Source: Amylostereum areolatum (lineage: Eukaryota > Basidiomycota > Agaricomycetes > Russulales > Stereaceae). Taken from it: a stretch of 64,000 bases of DNA. Positions within the stretch are counted from its first letter, which is position 1. Each line of letters begins with the position of its first letter. The stretch spans positions 16,093-80,092 of the forward strand of contig SAXG01000123.1 of the NCBI GenBank assembly GCA_012932865.1, read 5' to 3'. Below the pieces are notes generated by a model. It was given only the letters and a program-made list of their open reading frames with translations, was not told the DNA's origin and did no database searches. Shown here in pieces: positions 22,906 through 32,978 of this stretch. Made by a program: the position numbers and the translations under genes.

Positions 22906-24263
22906 TACATCAGCAAAACACCATTTGCTGGAGCTAACCTTGGGCTTGAGAAGTCAGCTTGGACTTGGGGGATCTGGCTTGGAAATAGCTTGTGACCTTG
23001 CATTATTTTGTGGTCCTTGGGAAAGACCTTTCATTTGTATGTATTTACTTTGAAGCTTTCATTTTTCGAGTATAGCTTGGGGGTTTCCGACAAAATGGAC
23101 TTAGCACATTTCGAGTGCTGTCTAGTCACGTGATTGACGTTCGACTTCTTCAGCGCTTGTCGCCAAGTCACTCACTCTCTCTCAACTACCACTACCATCC
23201 TCTCCTGTCGTCGTCGCCACTCCCGTCGTCGTCACCACCCACGTCACCCTCGCCGCCCACGCTGCTCTCGCTGCCTCGCCGCTCACGCCGCTCACGCCGC
23301 TCACGCCGCTCACGCCGCTCACGCCGCTCACGCTGCTCACGCCGCTCACGCCGCTCCCGTCGCGCCCGTCGCCCTCGTCAACTGCGTCGCCCTCGTCAAC
23401 CGTGCCGCCCTCGTCAACCGCGCCGCCCTCGTCACCCACGCTGCCCTCGTCACCCGCACCACCTTCGTCAACCGCGCCGCCCTCGTCATCCACGCCGCCC
23501 TCGTCACCTGCACCACCTTCGTCAACTGCGTCGCCCTCATCAACCGCGCCGCCCTCGTCACCCGCACCACCTTCGTCAACCACATCGCCTTCGTCAACCG
23601 TGTCGCCCTCGTCAACCGCGCCGTCCTCGTCACCCGCACCACCTTCGTCACCCGTGCCGCCTTCATCACCCGCGCCGCCTTCGTCACCCGCGCCACCCTC
23701 GTCACCCGCGCCACCCTCGTTGTCCTCTTCACCCGCTCACCGCGCCCATCGCCATTCCCGTCGCCCGCATCTCCTCGTTGCCCGTGTCGGCCGCTGCGAT
23801 GTCGCGTGGCTACGCCCATCGCCTCCGTCTCGTCGCTCTGGCCGTTCCCTCGCACCCGACGTCTGTCTCGTCCGTCTCGTCTGTCTTGTCTACCACATGC
23901 CTTCCACACACCTATCCATTCCTATGTGTTTAGTCATGCATGTATCCAGTAGTACAATAATAAATATGCTTTTATTGATTCTAAATGCAATGATATGGGA
24001 TAAAATCAGTTCTTGATCAACCCTTGAACCTTTGCTTATGGTACTTGGGGGTACTGGTCAAGATCCTTTGAGGATATGAGCCTGGCTGGGGGCTTCTGGG
24101 TGATGTACTTGAGGGGTCTTGGGAGCCTTGCCAAGATGTCTCAGACCTTGGGCCAGTAAGTGACCTAGCTTTTCCAAGGAAAAATCCTTGGGACCTTGGG
24201 CCCTTGAGGGACTTGCCCAAGGCCCCAAGGTCACCCCCAAGTAAGTGGTGTTTTGCTGATGTA
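22906..24263. mobile_element. Nested TA-flanked element inside hAT
   Basis: CATCAGCAAAACACCA at 22908-22923 recurs as its exact reverse complement at 24246-24261. Both outer edges are followed by TA (22906-22907 and 24262-24263), as expected of a Tc1/mariner-type insertion. Inside are CTTGGG-rich arms and the minisatellite at 23280-23720. No transposase is visible, so it would be non-autonomous. Confidence 0.55.
23280..23720 (+). repeat. GC-rich minisatellite, 9- and 15-bp units
   Basis: The first part is CGCTCACGC repeated about eight times. It is followed by about 20 copies of a 15-bp unit of type CCGCGCCGCCCTCGT, with variants ending TCAAC or TCACC. Because the units are multiples of three, all + frames and several minus frames stay open for 180-270 codons. 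I treat these as repeat-driven open frames, not genes. Confidence 0.8.
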
Positions 24264-25139
24264 ACCTGAGGCCTAAATAGAAACAAGTGCAACACAAGTT
24301 TAGCAAACTTGCAAAAAGGTGAAAGGTATAAGCATAACCTTTACTATAGTTTTTAACTAACTGTTTGTGACACGTAACACTGGATCTCTGGGAACCCCGC
24401 CGATGAGCTCCGATGAGAAATCAAGGTTTACTGGTGGGCACTAATTGGAAAAATTCAATTTAAAAGAAGAACACTTGGTCAAAAAACTACAGTACCTCCG
24501 ACAATCTCCTACTGTCTCTGACTGATCAAACTCAAACAGACAAATGTTGACTATGCTCTTCATATTGGGGCTAATATCTTTAAGTGGTATAAGGTACTCA
24601 CAGAAAGTACCAAACATCCCAACACCACCAATGAAGGCCTCCACAAACCCCTCCAACCACTATTGCTGATATGTAAAGCTGTGCAATATTGGATTCCTGT
24701 GTTCATACCAATGTTGAGGAATAATTCTTCCCTCACAATGGGTATATCTCACATCTAAGTAGTAGCAAATTTAGTGCAAACTTATAACCTATATGGTATC
24801 TATGGAGTGTCCTACTCATACTTTACATGGGTCTGAATTGTAGTTACAGTACTCCATGAGGCTCCGACCCAACACTACTATATCTAGGATCTCAGGACCC
24901 CTATGTCACCTCCAAAATTTATTAAAATCTGATTGACCAGAAGACATCAGAGATGACAGGCTCCTAAGAAGTGTCACCATAGCTGAGTGTAGCAACAAAG
25001 ATGATGTATGGGAGATAGAAGAAGGTGGGTGTTGGAGGATTGTTTCGACTGGACATAGAGGAGTAATGTTACCCAACCAAAGATGCTTCAGTGGAATTGG
25101 TTGTGGGAAGTACACCACCAACAAGCTTGCCACTATCTC

Positions 25140-25780
25140 CTGCACGTGCAAAGTTGTTGGAGTTGTCGGAGATGCTAGATGTGTCAGGACTATTGGACAC
25201 ATTGGGACCATTGAGCATGTCGGAACCATCGGAAGCATTCAGGATGTTGGAACTATCAGAAGCGTTGGGACCATCAGAAGTGTCAGAGATGTAGGAGGTG
25301 TCGGAGATGTTAGGAGCATTGGACACCCCAGGGACATTGTGACCATTGGAGTTGTTGGGAATATAAGATGTGTTTGCATTGTGGGGCTCAAGGCAGGCAG
25401 AAGCAAGGCTGAGGATTGTTGCCAACTGCAGTGGCACTGCTGCTCACTCTTGCTCCCTCTGCTGGCTGCTGCACACCTGCCATGTACTGCACATACATGC
25501 ACCACTAATGAGTTTACAACCATCTCCTGCATGCACACTTGTCAGGGTCAGTAGAGACATGGGATGTGTCGGGACCATCAGACATATCGGAACCATTGGG
25601 ACATGTCGGGACCATCGGACACATCAGAACCATCGGACATGTCGGAACCATCGGGACACATCGGGACTATCGGAGGCGTCGGGGACGTCGGGACTATTGG
25701 AACCATCGGAGAGGTTGGGACCGTCAGACACCTCGGGAACATCCTGACCATCGGAGTTGTTGGGGACATGAGATGTGTTC
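25140..25780 (+). repeat. GGAACCATCGGACATGTC-type minisatellite in hAT
   Basis: Degenerate 9- to 18-bp units built on TCGGAACCAT and GTCGGAGA run through the region in two blocks (about 25180-25350 and 25560-25760). The core is the reverse complement of TCCGAC. Open frames encode Ile/Gly/Thr or Pro/Met/Val repeats without domain features. Confidence 0.7.
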
Positions 25781-25789
25781 GCGTTGTGG

Positions 25790-27700
25790 GGCACAAGACA
25801 GCGGAGGCAAGGCCGGGGATTATTGCTGCCCGTGGCAGCACCGCTGCTCACTCCCGATCCCACTGCTAACTGCTGCTCACCCACCATGTGCGCCTCACAC
25901 GCTCACCGAGTGCCGCATGCACTCTTGTCAGTGTTGCATGCTGCGCACACGCACTTCAACATCGTGCATGCGCTCGACTGCCGCCGACTCCGGGCCTGCT
26001 GATCGGCGCAACGTACATGGATGCACGCGGTGTAGTCACTTGATCACATGCCCGTGCACGGCCCCCAGAACACATACTGGGCCTGGGCGCCGTGGCAACG
26101 GGTCTGTGGGTGGTGCGCGCAAGGAAAGCGGAGGGACGGCGGCAGCGGTGGTGGTGGTGGTGGCGGCGGACGGGACGGGGGACGCGAATGCGGAGGAGAA
26201 TGGAAATGGGAGATGGGAAAACCTTAGATGGGGGTGCGTTGGCACGCAAAGTGCGCCGTCCGATGCGAAAGGACAGTGGCGGCGGCGCGCACGAGTGTAG
26301 GGAGTCCACGGGGGGCTCTACAAAATAAGGTAAGGGGGAGGGGGGCGGACAGGGGGTGACGGGGCTCACTAGGGGCTGGGGTGATGCGCTGGCACCCCCG
26401 AATACGTCGTTGGACGTGGAGAAGTGAGTTGATGGATGCGGCAGAGCTTTGGGAGCACCGTTGGGAGTGCATGCGGACGGCGGGGGCAGAGGGAAACAAG
26501 GGGGAGGGAGAGGGAGGAGGGAATGGAGGTAGCAGAGAGCGGGAAGACACACCGAATGACGACCTTGCCAAGTGTGCCCGTCCATCTCTGTTTTGGAACT
26601 CTTCAATGTTTGCAAGCTGTTGTGCACCGACATGTGTGGTGTTTTGCGGTGAGCGGGGTGGTCGGAGAAGGGTGGTCGGAGTGGTCGGAGGAGGGTGGTC
26701 GGAGGTGGGTGGTCAGAGGTGGGTGGTCGGAGGAGGGTGGTCGGAGGTGGGTGGTCGGAGGAGGGTGGTCGGAGAAGGGTGGTCGGAGGAGGGTCGGAGG
26801 AGGAGGGTCGGAAGAGGGTGGTCAGAGGAAAGAAGACGAATGTCGCGACTTTCCCATTTGGAGGATGTGCATCGGCAACTGGCCAGCCGCGGCAGTTGCC
26901 GATGCCCGTCCCTAAACGGGAAGTCGCGACATCTCTGTCGCCTCATCACTCCCTTCGGAGTCCTCTCAGGCTCCCACCACCGACTCCCCCTCCTTGTCGC
27001 CGTTTCCCCACCTACGCCGTCTGCATGTGCACTCAACGGTGCTTCTGAAGTGCTGCCGCCCCCCTCAACTGGCTCCCCCACATCCAACGACGTGTTCAGG
27101 GGTGTCCCTCCGACCTCCAGTAAGTTGCCCCCACCCCTCTCCTCTCTCTCTCCTTCTCACTTCCGTGCTCTGCAGTCCTCAGCGCGCCGAACACTGCCCC
27201 CCAACTAGCCTCAACTGCAGCCGCCCCTCAAGTCACTCCTCCGTGTCCAACGACGTGTTCTGGGGTGCCAGCACATCAGCCTGGCCACAGGTGAGTATCC
27301 CCCAGCTATATATTCTCCTCCCCCATCTCTTCCGCTCCCCCTCAACCTCCCTCTCGACCTCCCCCTCGACCCTACCACCCCGTCAAGTGTTCGTCCTTCC
27401 CATGCTCGCACGACCCCGTTGCCATGGTGACCACACCCAGTATGGGTGCTGGTCACCATGCACGGGCACGTGACCGGCAAATGTGCATCGCAAGTCACGT
27501 GTTTGCGGTCAGATATGCGGGCGTGGTGTGTACGTACAGTACACACGGTTGGTGCAGGATGTGGTGATGCACATCGGCATCGCGCGCAGCAATCGGTGGT
27601 GGCGGCGGAGGAAGATCGGTAAGTGTGGGCTTGTAGGGCCCCGCGCATTATAATGTTTGGTGACTGCAACGCCATTGCAGTGGCGGAGGCAGTGAGGAAT
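25790..27700. other. GC-rich segment of hAT, no gene accepted
   Basis: This is clearly more GC-rich than the AT-rich hAT flanks. The tandem GGTCGGAGGAGGGTG array at 26660-26830 lies within it. Related words recur around 26350-26470 and 27040-27090 (CCAACGACGTGTTC with GGCTGGCACC-like neighbours). Open frames are low-complexity. It may be captured host DNA. Confidence 0.35.
26660..26830 (+). repeat. GGTCGGAGGAGGGTG tandem array
   Basis: About a dozen 15-bp units of type GTGGTCGGAGG(A/T)GG follow each other. They carry GTCGGAG, the inverted form of the CTCCGAC core found elsewhere in the element. Confidence 0.75.
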
Positions 27701-28079
27701 TTGCCACCTCATTGCGATGTGTCAGAGGCAAATAAGAGTACATGGTCTGGTGAGTGTCTTTGGTTCGGCTGAAACAGAGGCATTGGGACAGTCGGGGCAA
27801 TCGGTCGGGGGTGTCAGAGCTTGTCACCACTGATGTGGTTCTCCGACGCTATCCTCATCTTCCGACGCTTCCGACAACATCCAACACTCCGATGCCTCCG
27901 AATGCCCCGAAGCCTGGCCCACTGATCTTGTCTGACCACAACAGAAATGGTTGAGCTCAAACCATGCCACAAGAAGGCCCAGAAGGTAAAATTTATTATG
28001 TTCTTGCTGTGTAGATATGTTAGTAATTGCAATACAATTGCTTTTTATTTGCTATAAATATGTCCTCAGAGAGCCACTG

Positions 28080-28260
28080 ATATCCCGACACCTCCGACAC
28101 CTCCGACACCTCCGACACCTCCGACACCTCCATAAAGTCTGCTGGCCCTAATGTCACTGCACTCCTGACCCCAACTTCTGAAGTCTGACCTCCGACCTCC
28201 GACCTCCGACCTCCGACTCTGACTCCGACTCTGACTCCGACTCCGACAGACTGCAACACA
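28080..28260 (+). repeat. CTCCGACAC array near right end of hAT
   Basis: Five 9-bp CTCCGACAC units lie at about 28089-28132. They are followed by CTCCGAC with 7-bp spacing at 28190-28220 and CTCCGACT units to 28250. Confidence 0.75.
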
Positions 28261-28339
28261 GGATGTGTAGGAATTAGATCTATGTGGGAATCATAACAAG
28301 ACTACACTTTGAACCTTTAATCCCTACCCAATTCCTACC

Positions 28340-28408
28340 AATCTGGGCCCACGTGTAACCACACCCCTGTGGGCCCACCGTGGGGTATGTGTTGGCAACA
28401 CCTTATTT
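28340..28408 (-). repeat. Subterminal inverted repeat of hAT, right arm
   Basis: The reverse complement matches the left arm at 21995-22055, with GTGGGCCCACAGGGGTGTG in place of GTGGGCCCATAGGGTGTG. Confidence 0.65.
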
Positions 28409-28420
28409 GACCTGTGAAAT

Positions 28421-28648
28421 ATGTGTCTCAACATCCTTATTTGGCTAAGGGAGGTCCACTTTCCGGTCATCATATGCATGTCCCAGGATTTTTTAGTAAT
28501 TCCTGCTACCTTGGTGTCTGTTGAGTGCTTGTTCTCAGATTCTCGCCACATCTGTACTGATGCATGCTCATTACTACTAAAGGCTGAGACTATCTCAGAG
28601 CTTATGTGTACCAAACTCTACACTGAATTCTTTACCTCAATTCAGTAA
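28421..28648 (+). pseudogene. hAT transposase C-terminal dimerisation remnant
   Basis: The frame encodes FPVIICMSQDFLVIPATLVS then VECLFSDSRHI and a Leu/Thr-rich helix. This matches the order of the hAT dimerisation region (DFL.I.AT.VSVE..FS...). About 70 residues remain. The usual N-terminal BED finger and DDE core are not found in the 6.9 kb upstream. It may be the last exon of a decayed transposase. Confidence 0.7.
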
Positions 28649-31085
28649 TGATATATCAACTGTCTAAACTGTCTATCTACTGTCTGTTTACTATTTAGTA
28701 TAGTATACTATCTAGCTACCCCAATCTCACTAGACATAAACTATACAGTTGGAGCCTTAGACAGAATAGATTTATTCTATTGTGCGCACCGTCTGTTTGG
28801 AGGAGTGGGTTGAAATGTTCGCCTGATCGTAACATTCTTCGGGTTGCTGCAAGGACGCAATGCAACATGAGCAATCTGGCATACCAAGATGAACCGATGA
28901 ACATACGAGAGGTAACAGGAATCAATAAATATGCATGAGACGGTTGCGTGTACACCCAGTCAAGGCATTCCTGCTGAATCACACACTTTATCTCGTTGCG
29001 AACAGCAACCTTGTCGTCTTTCGATCGACGACGGTCGTTCAAGCGTGGATCCCGAGTATGTGCCACAGTGATTAGTGTGTGCTGGCGCTCCCGAGCACGG
29101 GATAACACCTGCTGGATCCAGTGCTCTGCAATCTTTGTCTTTTACACCTGTTTCACTTTGGTTTTCTTGTAGGGCCTTCGCCGCTCCAAGCGCGGCAAGA
29201 TCATACTGCATTTTGATGGTTTCAAGGGTATCGGCTGCCGTGCGTGGTTCAAACCGTCTTCAGTGCCAGAGAGACCCACAGTTCAGAGGCAGAATAGGCT
29301 GCATATGATTTAGTGGCACACCTTCGAGTTGAAGTGCTCGTGATAGCCATTGGCAGTCTCTCGGTATACTTCAGTTCCACCCATCTTGTCGAAGCAACAG
29401 TTCTTGTTTCCAGCTGAACCCACCACTGAGGCGGATTCTGCCTGTTGAGGATTGTCGGCAGGTAGCGCGTGGCCGAAGACACGGAAAAGGATTTCTTGTT
29501 CGAGCTGGCAGTCGTAAGCTCCGTACCAAGCATCGCGTCTCCTGCACATCATTGTGTCCTCGAGTCAGTAATTTCCGATACACATGATCAGGATATCAGC
29601 TCACATATTTCGAAAGGTGGCGGTGAACTGTTCGGGGCATGATGCATGTTGAGACGTGGATGAGAAGCGAACGAAATACTCCTGTTGCAGCTTCAGGTGT
29701 GGGAGACTTGCGTTAGCGAGGTAAACATTCGTGTGTGCATTGTAAGACTTGGATCGATTCCCGGATACATCATCGCCCCAGATTTGAGCCCGGATTGTGA
29801 ACATAGGCTTTCCTTTCGATACCTCCCGGAGAGGATTAGGCATCTCGATCCAGTGTGGACAAGAATCTGCGCAATCACAATGTAAGCATAATGTCCTACG
29901 CCGCACAGCGCACCGACTCAGCCAAAGCATGGCCTGGAATGGACCACATACCTCCAAGGTCCAACTCTTGATACTCTGCTAAGAGGCCACGATAGTTGGC
30001 CATGAGTTCCTCGGTCTGGTGACAAACCCGGCTGTGTTCGTCGACAATAAATGTTTGTCCCTATGTGAGATGTGGTCAGTCCAAGCTATGGATCTGGCAG
30101 ACCGAATCATTCACCTCTTTTATAACCCGAACACCCTGGAAGTGCTCGACACCCTCTATCGTAATCCAACGACGAGGTACCACCAATGTTCCGCATTTGA
30201 GCTGGGCAAGCTCCCCGACATAATAATGACGGTGCCCGTCCTTCTTCCATTTAGCCCACATTGGTGAGAGATGCCCATCCGGCAGCTCGTTCACCCATTT
30301 ACCAGCCTGCCATGACTCGGAAACAGGCTGAGAGATGTCGGGGTAAACTTGAACATGTGGCCGCATGAGTGGATTGGCCCAGTCCTGGCCGCCGGAACAG
30401 TGTTAGACCTCATGCACATTCACCCCAGACAAGACCACAACATACCAACTTGAAGAGCACCTCTGGCTGGTTTGTGAAGAAGCGATGTTCCAGTGCCGAT
30501 ACGTGCAACTCACTGGTTACACCGACTTCGCGGGTAAGCCGAGCTTGCAGACTCCATAGGGCCTTAAGGCTGGGCACATCCCAGACTCCACACTCCCACA
30601 TTACCCACATCACTGCTTTCAGCTGGTCGTCAGACATGCGTAGCCGTGGTAGATTGTCAAGGAGGTCTAGCATGAACATCTACGAGGTGAAGCCACGGTG
30701 GGAATAGCATGATGAACGGGTGAGAATATTTACGTACCGTTTTGGTGCCATGAGGCGCCCAGTCACCAGACACGTCTTCGGGGGGTTCTGATATATCTTC
30801 CTCTTCATCCGAGTCCTCATCCAAACCTCAAGGTCATATGTGTCAGTGTCCAGGCTCAACGACCACTGCTTGCTTCACGCACCCATTGCCTCCATTGCAG
30901 CGACAGCATCAGAGACCGTCAAATCCCCTCCTGACTCCTCTAACAACATCTGGTCCTCGTCAACACTGGACATGTTCCGTGTTCTTGCCCCCAAGGTGTG
31001 TGCAAATGCGGTATGGTCGTAATACGTTAGCGAGTCCAGTTGTTGGGCCAATTTATCCCGCAGATCGATCCTCTTCCGGTTCGAT

Positions 31086-31596
31086 TGTTAAGGACGGTCC
31101 TTATCACGTGACAAGCGGCTCAGGCTACAGTACTCGTACATGTGAGAAGTGGGATCAGGTGATCCAGACGTCTCGGTTATGCGAAGGTGGAGGTCGATAA
31201 GCGAAGCAGTAAGTCTTCACGGAAGACTTAGGCGAGCTTATCAACTTAGTTGGCTTGGGATTCTCTTTAGCGTTTAGAAGAGGAGGTTCTTATTAGAACA
31301 GTCCTGTATTTACAAAGAGAACGAGCTGGGGAATAGCTCGTTCGTTGAGCCTCCTTTTATAAGAAAGGAGGTCGAGTAAACATATGTACATTGAGCGACG
31401 GTTGTATCAAGTATCTACGGGGACGAGACTGTGGCACCGTCGAGGCTATGCCGTTGAGACGGTGACAATCTGTGGCACTGTCGTGGTTGCGTCGTTGAGA
31501 CGGTTACGAACTGGGGCACAGTCGTAATCCGTCGTTTTAGCGACGTCCTTCCTAATAAGGCAACAGGGAATGGAATACCTTGATCGAGTTGTAGCA
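31086..31596 (-). repeat. 3' LTR of a second LTR retroelement
   Basis: Read on the minus strand it begins TGCTACAACTCG directly after a polypurine tract AGAGAGGGGGC (31600-31612) and ends CCTTAACA, next to the Plavaka exon. TG...CA ends, the polypurine tract and the abrupt end of the Plavaka frame support the call. The length is 511 bp. No second copy is in the window, so the TSD (candidate TCGAT at 31081-31085) cannot be confirmed. Confidence 0.6.
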
Positions 31597-31829
31597 CTAG
31601 CCCCCTCTCTAGAATCGACGTCCCGTCGATTCACGAATCGGATTACTGTTAAAGGGATTTCTTGAATAGGTTCTTGGTCGCTTATTCGTCGCCATCGTTG
31701 GAGGAAGACGATTGACGCAAGAAGGGTGAAGATCGTGAATCCGACAATGATGCTTAGGACGACGACAAGCCAACGAGGGGTGGTTGCAGCGAGGATCGTA
31801 AGGTCGGGTGATTGTGTGGGTTGCATCAC
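31446..31829 (-). CDS. Small single-pass membrane protein ORF in retroelement
   Basis: The predicted product of 127 residues has a short N-terminus and one clear membrane helix (WLVVVLSIIVGFTIFTLLAS) at about residues 20-42, then a basic, Arg-rich tail that runs into the LTR. No family is recognised. It lies directly before the polypurine tract, where some retroelements carry an extra 3' ORF, but any env-like role is speculation. Confidence 0.3.
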   Translation of the reverse strand: MMQPTQSPDLTILAATTPRWLVVVLSIIVGFTIFTLLASIVFLQRWRRISDQEPIQEIPLTVIRFVNRRDVDSREGASATTRSRYSIPCCLIRKDVAKTTDYDCAPVRNRLNDATTTVPQIVTVSTA

Positions 31830-32520
31830 GCTTCTGAGTCCTCATTTTTTGATGTTCGCTCCTTTTATCCTTATCCGGAATCAAGCGATAGAATTCTATT
31901 CTAACGCTTCAGCAACGCCTCCACTACTTTGACGTCCTCCCCGTCCATCGTGGGAGACCCTAACCGATGCCCTATCCTGGCCGTTGTCGCGTGGTCCGGG
32001 CTTCTGAATCGGGGCCCGTGTTTCTTGAAGAGCCCTTTGATACCGCATCTTCCCTTTGACTCGCGCATGGCTTCTTCATCGAGGCTTCTCGGCCTCTTCA
32101 TGGCGCGAGCGACGTCCGGACAGTTTAGGAGTTCCGTGACTCTCTTGAGATGACGAAGGAGTTCTTCGTCGCGTGGGTCGGGCGTGGGAGTGCACGAGAG
32201 GACAGGCGAGGGAGGAGGGGTGGTAGGAGGAGTGGAGTCGACGGTGGAGAGGTTACGCGAGGAGGAGGCGAGAGTGGAAGACATTTTGATTGGTTTGGGT
32301 GGTGCGAATGGGTTTGTTAGACGATGTCTGAGGGTGTCATCGTCTCTCTGGCTTTCCCTTTTATTCTTACGATGCAGAGGGGCAATGATGTAATCATTGC
32401 CGTAAATCGTAAGTGGAAACTCGTACATAATCAGACACTAGTCGTAAGTAAGCGACGCGTCCAGCGCGTCGCAGGGAGAGTACCAAACACTTCGCCTTCC
32501 TCATAGCAACAGGAACCTAT
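31597..32520 (-). mobile_element. Internal 3' part of the second LTR element
   Basis: This lies between the LTR above and the left LTR of the Gypsy element. It holds a polypurine tract and two small open frames (next entries), and no recognisable gag or pol. The element is truncated where the Gypsy element begins. Confidence 0.45.
31901..32428 (-). CDS. Unrecognised ORF in retroelement
   Basis: The frame is open for 175 codons; the likely start is the internal ATG at about 32286 (MSSTLASSSRNL), giving about 128 residues. It is Ser/Thr/Pro-rich at the start, then charged (DEELLRHLKRVTELLNCPDV) and basic. No known domain. It is on the same strand as the membrane ORF and 70 bp upstream of it. 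Confidence 0.35.
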   Translation of the reverse strand: MYEFPLTIYGNDYIIAPLHRKNKRESQRDDDTLRHRLTNPFAPPKPIKMSSTLASSSRNLSTVDSTPPTTPPPSPVLSCTPTPDPRDEELLRHLKRVTELLNCPDVARAMKRPRSLDEEAMRESKGRCGIKGLFKKHGPRFRSPDHATTARIGHRLGSPTMDGEDVKVVEALLKR

Positions 32521-32978
32521 TGTCAGCAACGACTAGTGCGACAGCACCAAGTTACGACACAGCTGACTAGAAGATGAGGACGACAGAGGGGAGCCGATCA
32601 GACACGGCGACAGACAAGGGAAAGCAAGCAAAGTCGGTAGAATTGACTAGCTCGAGATAAGGAATAAGTACAGCGAGAGCGAGCCTTATATACACAAGAG
32701 GAGAGAGACTTAGGTAAGCAACCAATACACGGCGATCAGTAAGCAGACCAAGTATAAGTAAGCAGTCGTATGTAAAAGAGCACAGCATGAGTCAGTATCG
32801 TACAGCATGAGTCAAGAGAAAGGAGTCAGACCCGGACCGAGATGAGTCACGTGGGTCCGGGCGGGATATAGATGAGCCGGGTCCGGGCCAAGGTGGAGCC
32901 GGACCGGTGATAAGTTGATAAGTCCTAAAGCGTGTAACCGATGTAAAGTAAAAAGAAAATTATAGACCGTTCATGACA
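32521..32978 (-). repeat. Gypsy 3' LTR (left)
   Basis: 458 bp, TGTCAGCAACG...GTTCATGACA on the + strand. It appears identical to the copy at 39579-40036. The pol stop codon lies within its first bases on the minus strand. Confidence 0.95.

Larger units (their letters stand above)
21519..28767 (+). mobile_element. hAT transposon, 8-bp TSD GACAGAAT
   Basis: The element is 21527-28759 (7233 bp). The left end is TAAGGCTCCAAC (21527-21538), and the right end (28748-28759) is its exact reverse complement. Similarity continues inward imperfectly (..TATAGTYTAT). TSDs GACAGAAT are at 21519-21526 and 28760-28767. A direct subterminal word ACTATCTAGCTACCCCA lies near 21587 and again near 28707. The only coding trace of transposase is a hAT C-terminal dimerisation segment at 28421-28648. 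The rest is AT-rich DNA, minisatellites and a nested element. It is probably non-autonomous. Confidence 0.9.
19671..31080 (-). pseudogene. Plavaka (CACTA-like) transposase, split by hAT, 5' end cut by LTR
   Basis: Plavaka elements are CACTA-related DNA transposons of Agaricomycetes. The gene reads from 31080 down to the stop at 19671. Upstream exons give IDLRDKLAQQLDSLTYY, MSSVDEDQMLLEE, DNLPRLRMSDDQLKAVMWVM, then WGDDVSGNRSKSYNAHTNVY and LKLQQEYFVRFSSTSQHAS, the most typical family block. Downstream exons give GPVELLHTYLIGNDKYVWHD, STEVFECWNAIFRMCSVLSN and LAPSRDIAATL, and a basic tail ending DATEGS. Between the halves, at codon LLQTDG|IDPHTDG, lies an intron starting at about 28782 and ending at about 21490. 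It carries the 7.2 kb hAT element and would be about 55 bp without it. The 5' exon meets a retroelement LTR at 31086 and hits a stop there, so the start is lost. Otherwise the coding sequence looks little decayed. Confidence 0.75.

Noticed and set aside
23115..23952. Two 272-codon open frames and a 187-codon minus frame
   Set aside because: They are produced by 9- and 15-bp minisatellite units; all frames stay open and no domain is present.
24017..24306. Minus frame at right arm of the nested element
   Set aside because: Built from CTTGGG/CCAAGG repeats; no conserved pattern.
25956..26633. 225-codon minus frame in the hAT GC-rich block
   Set aside because: Low-complexity Pro/His/Arg sequence; not recognisable as a gene.
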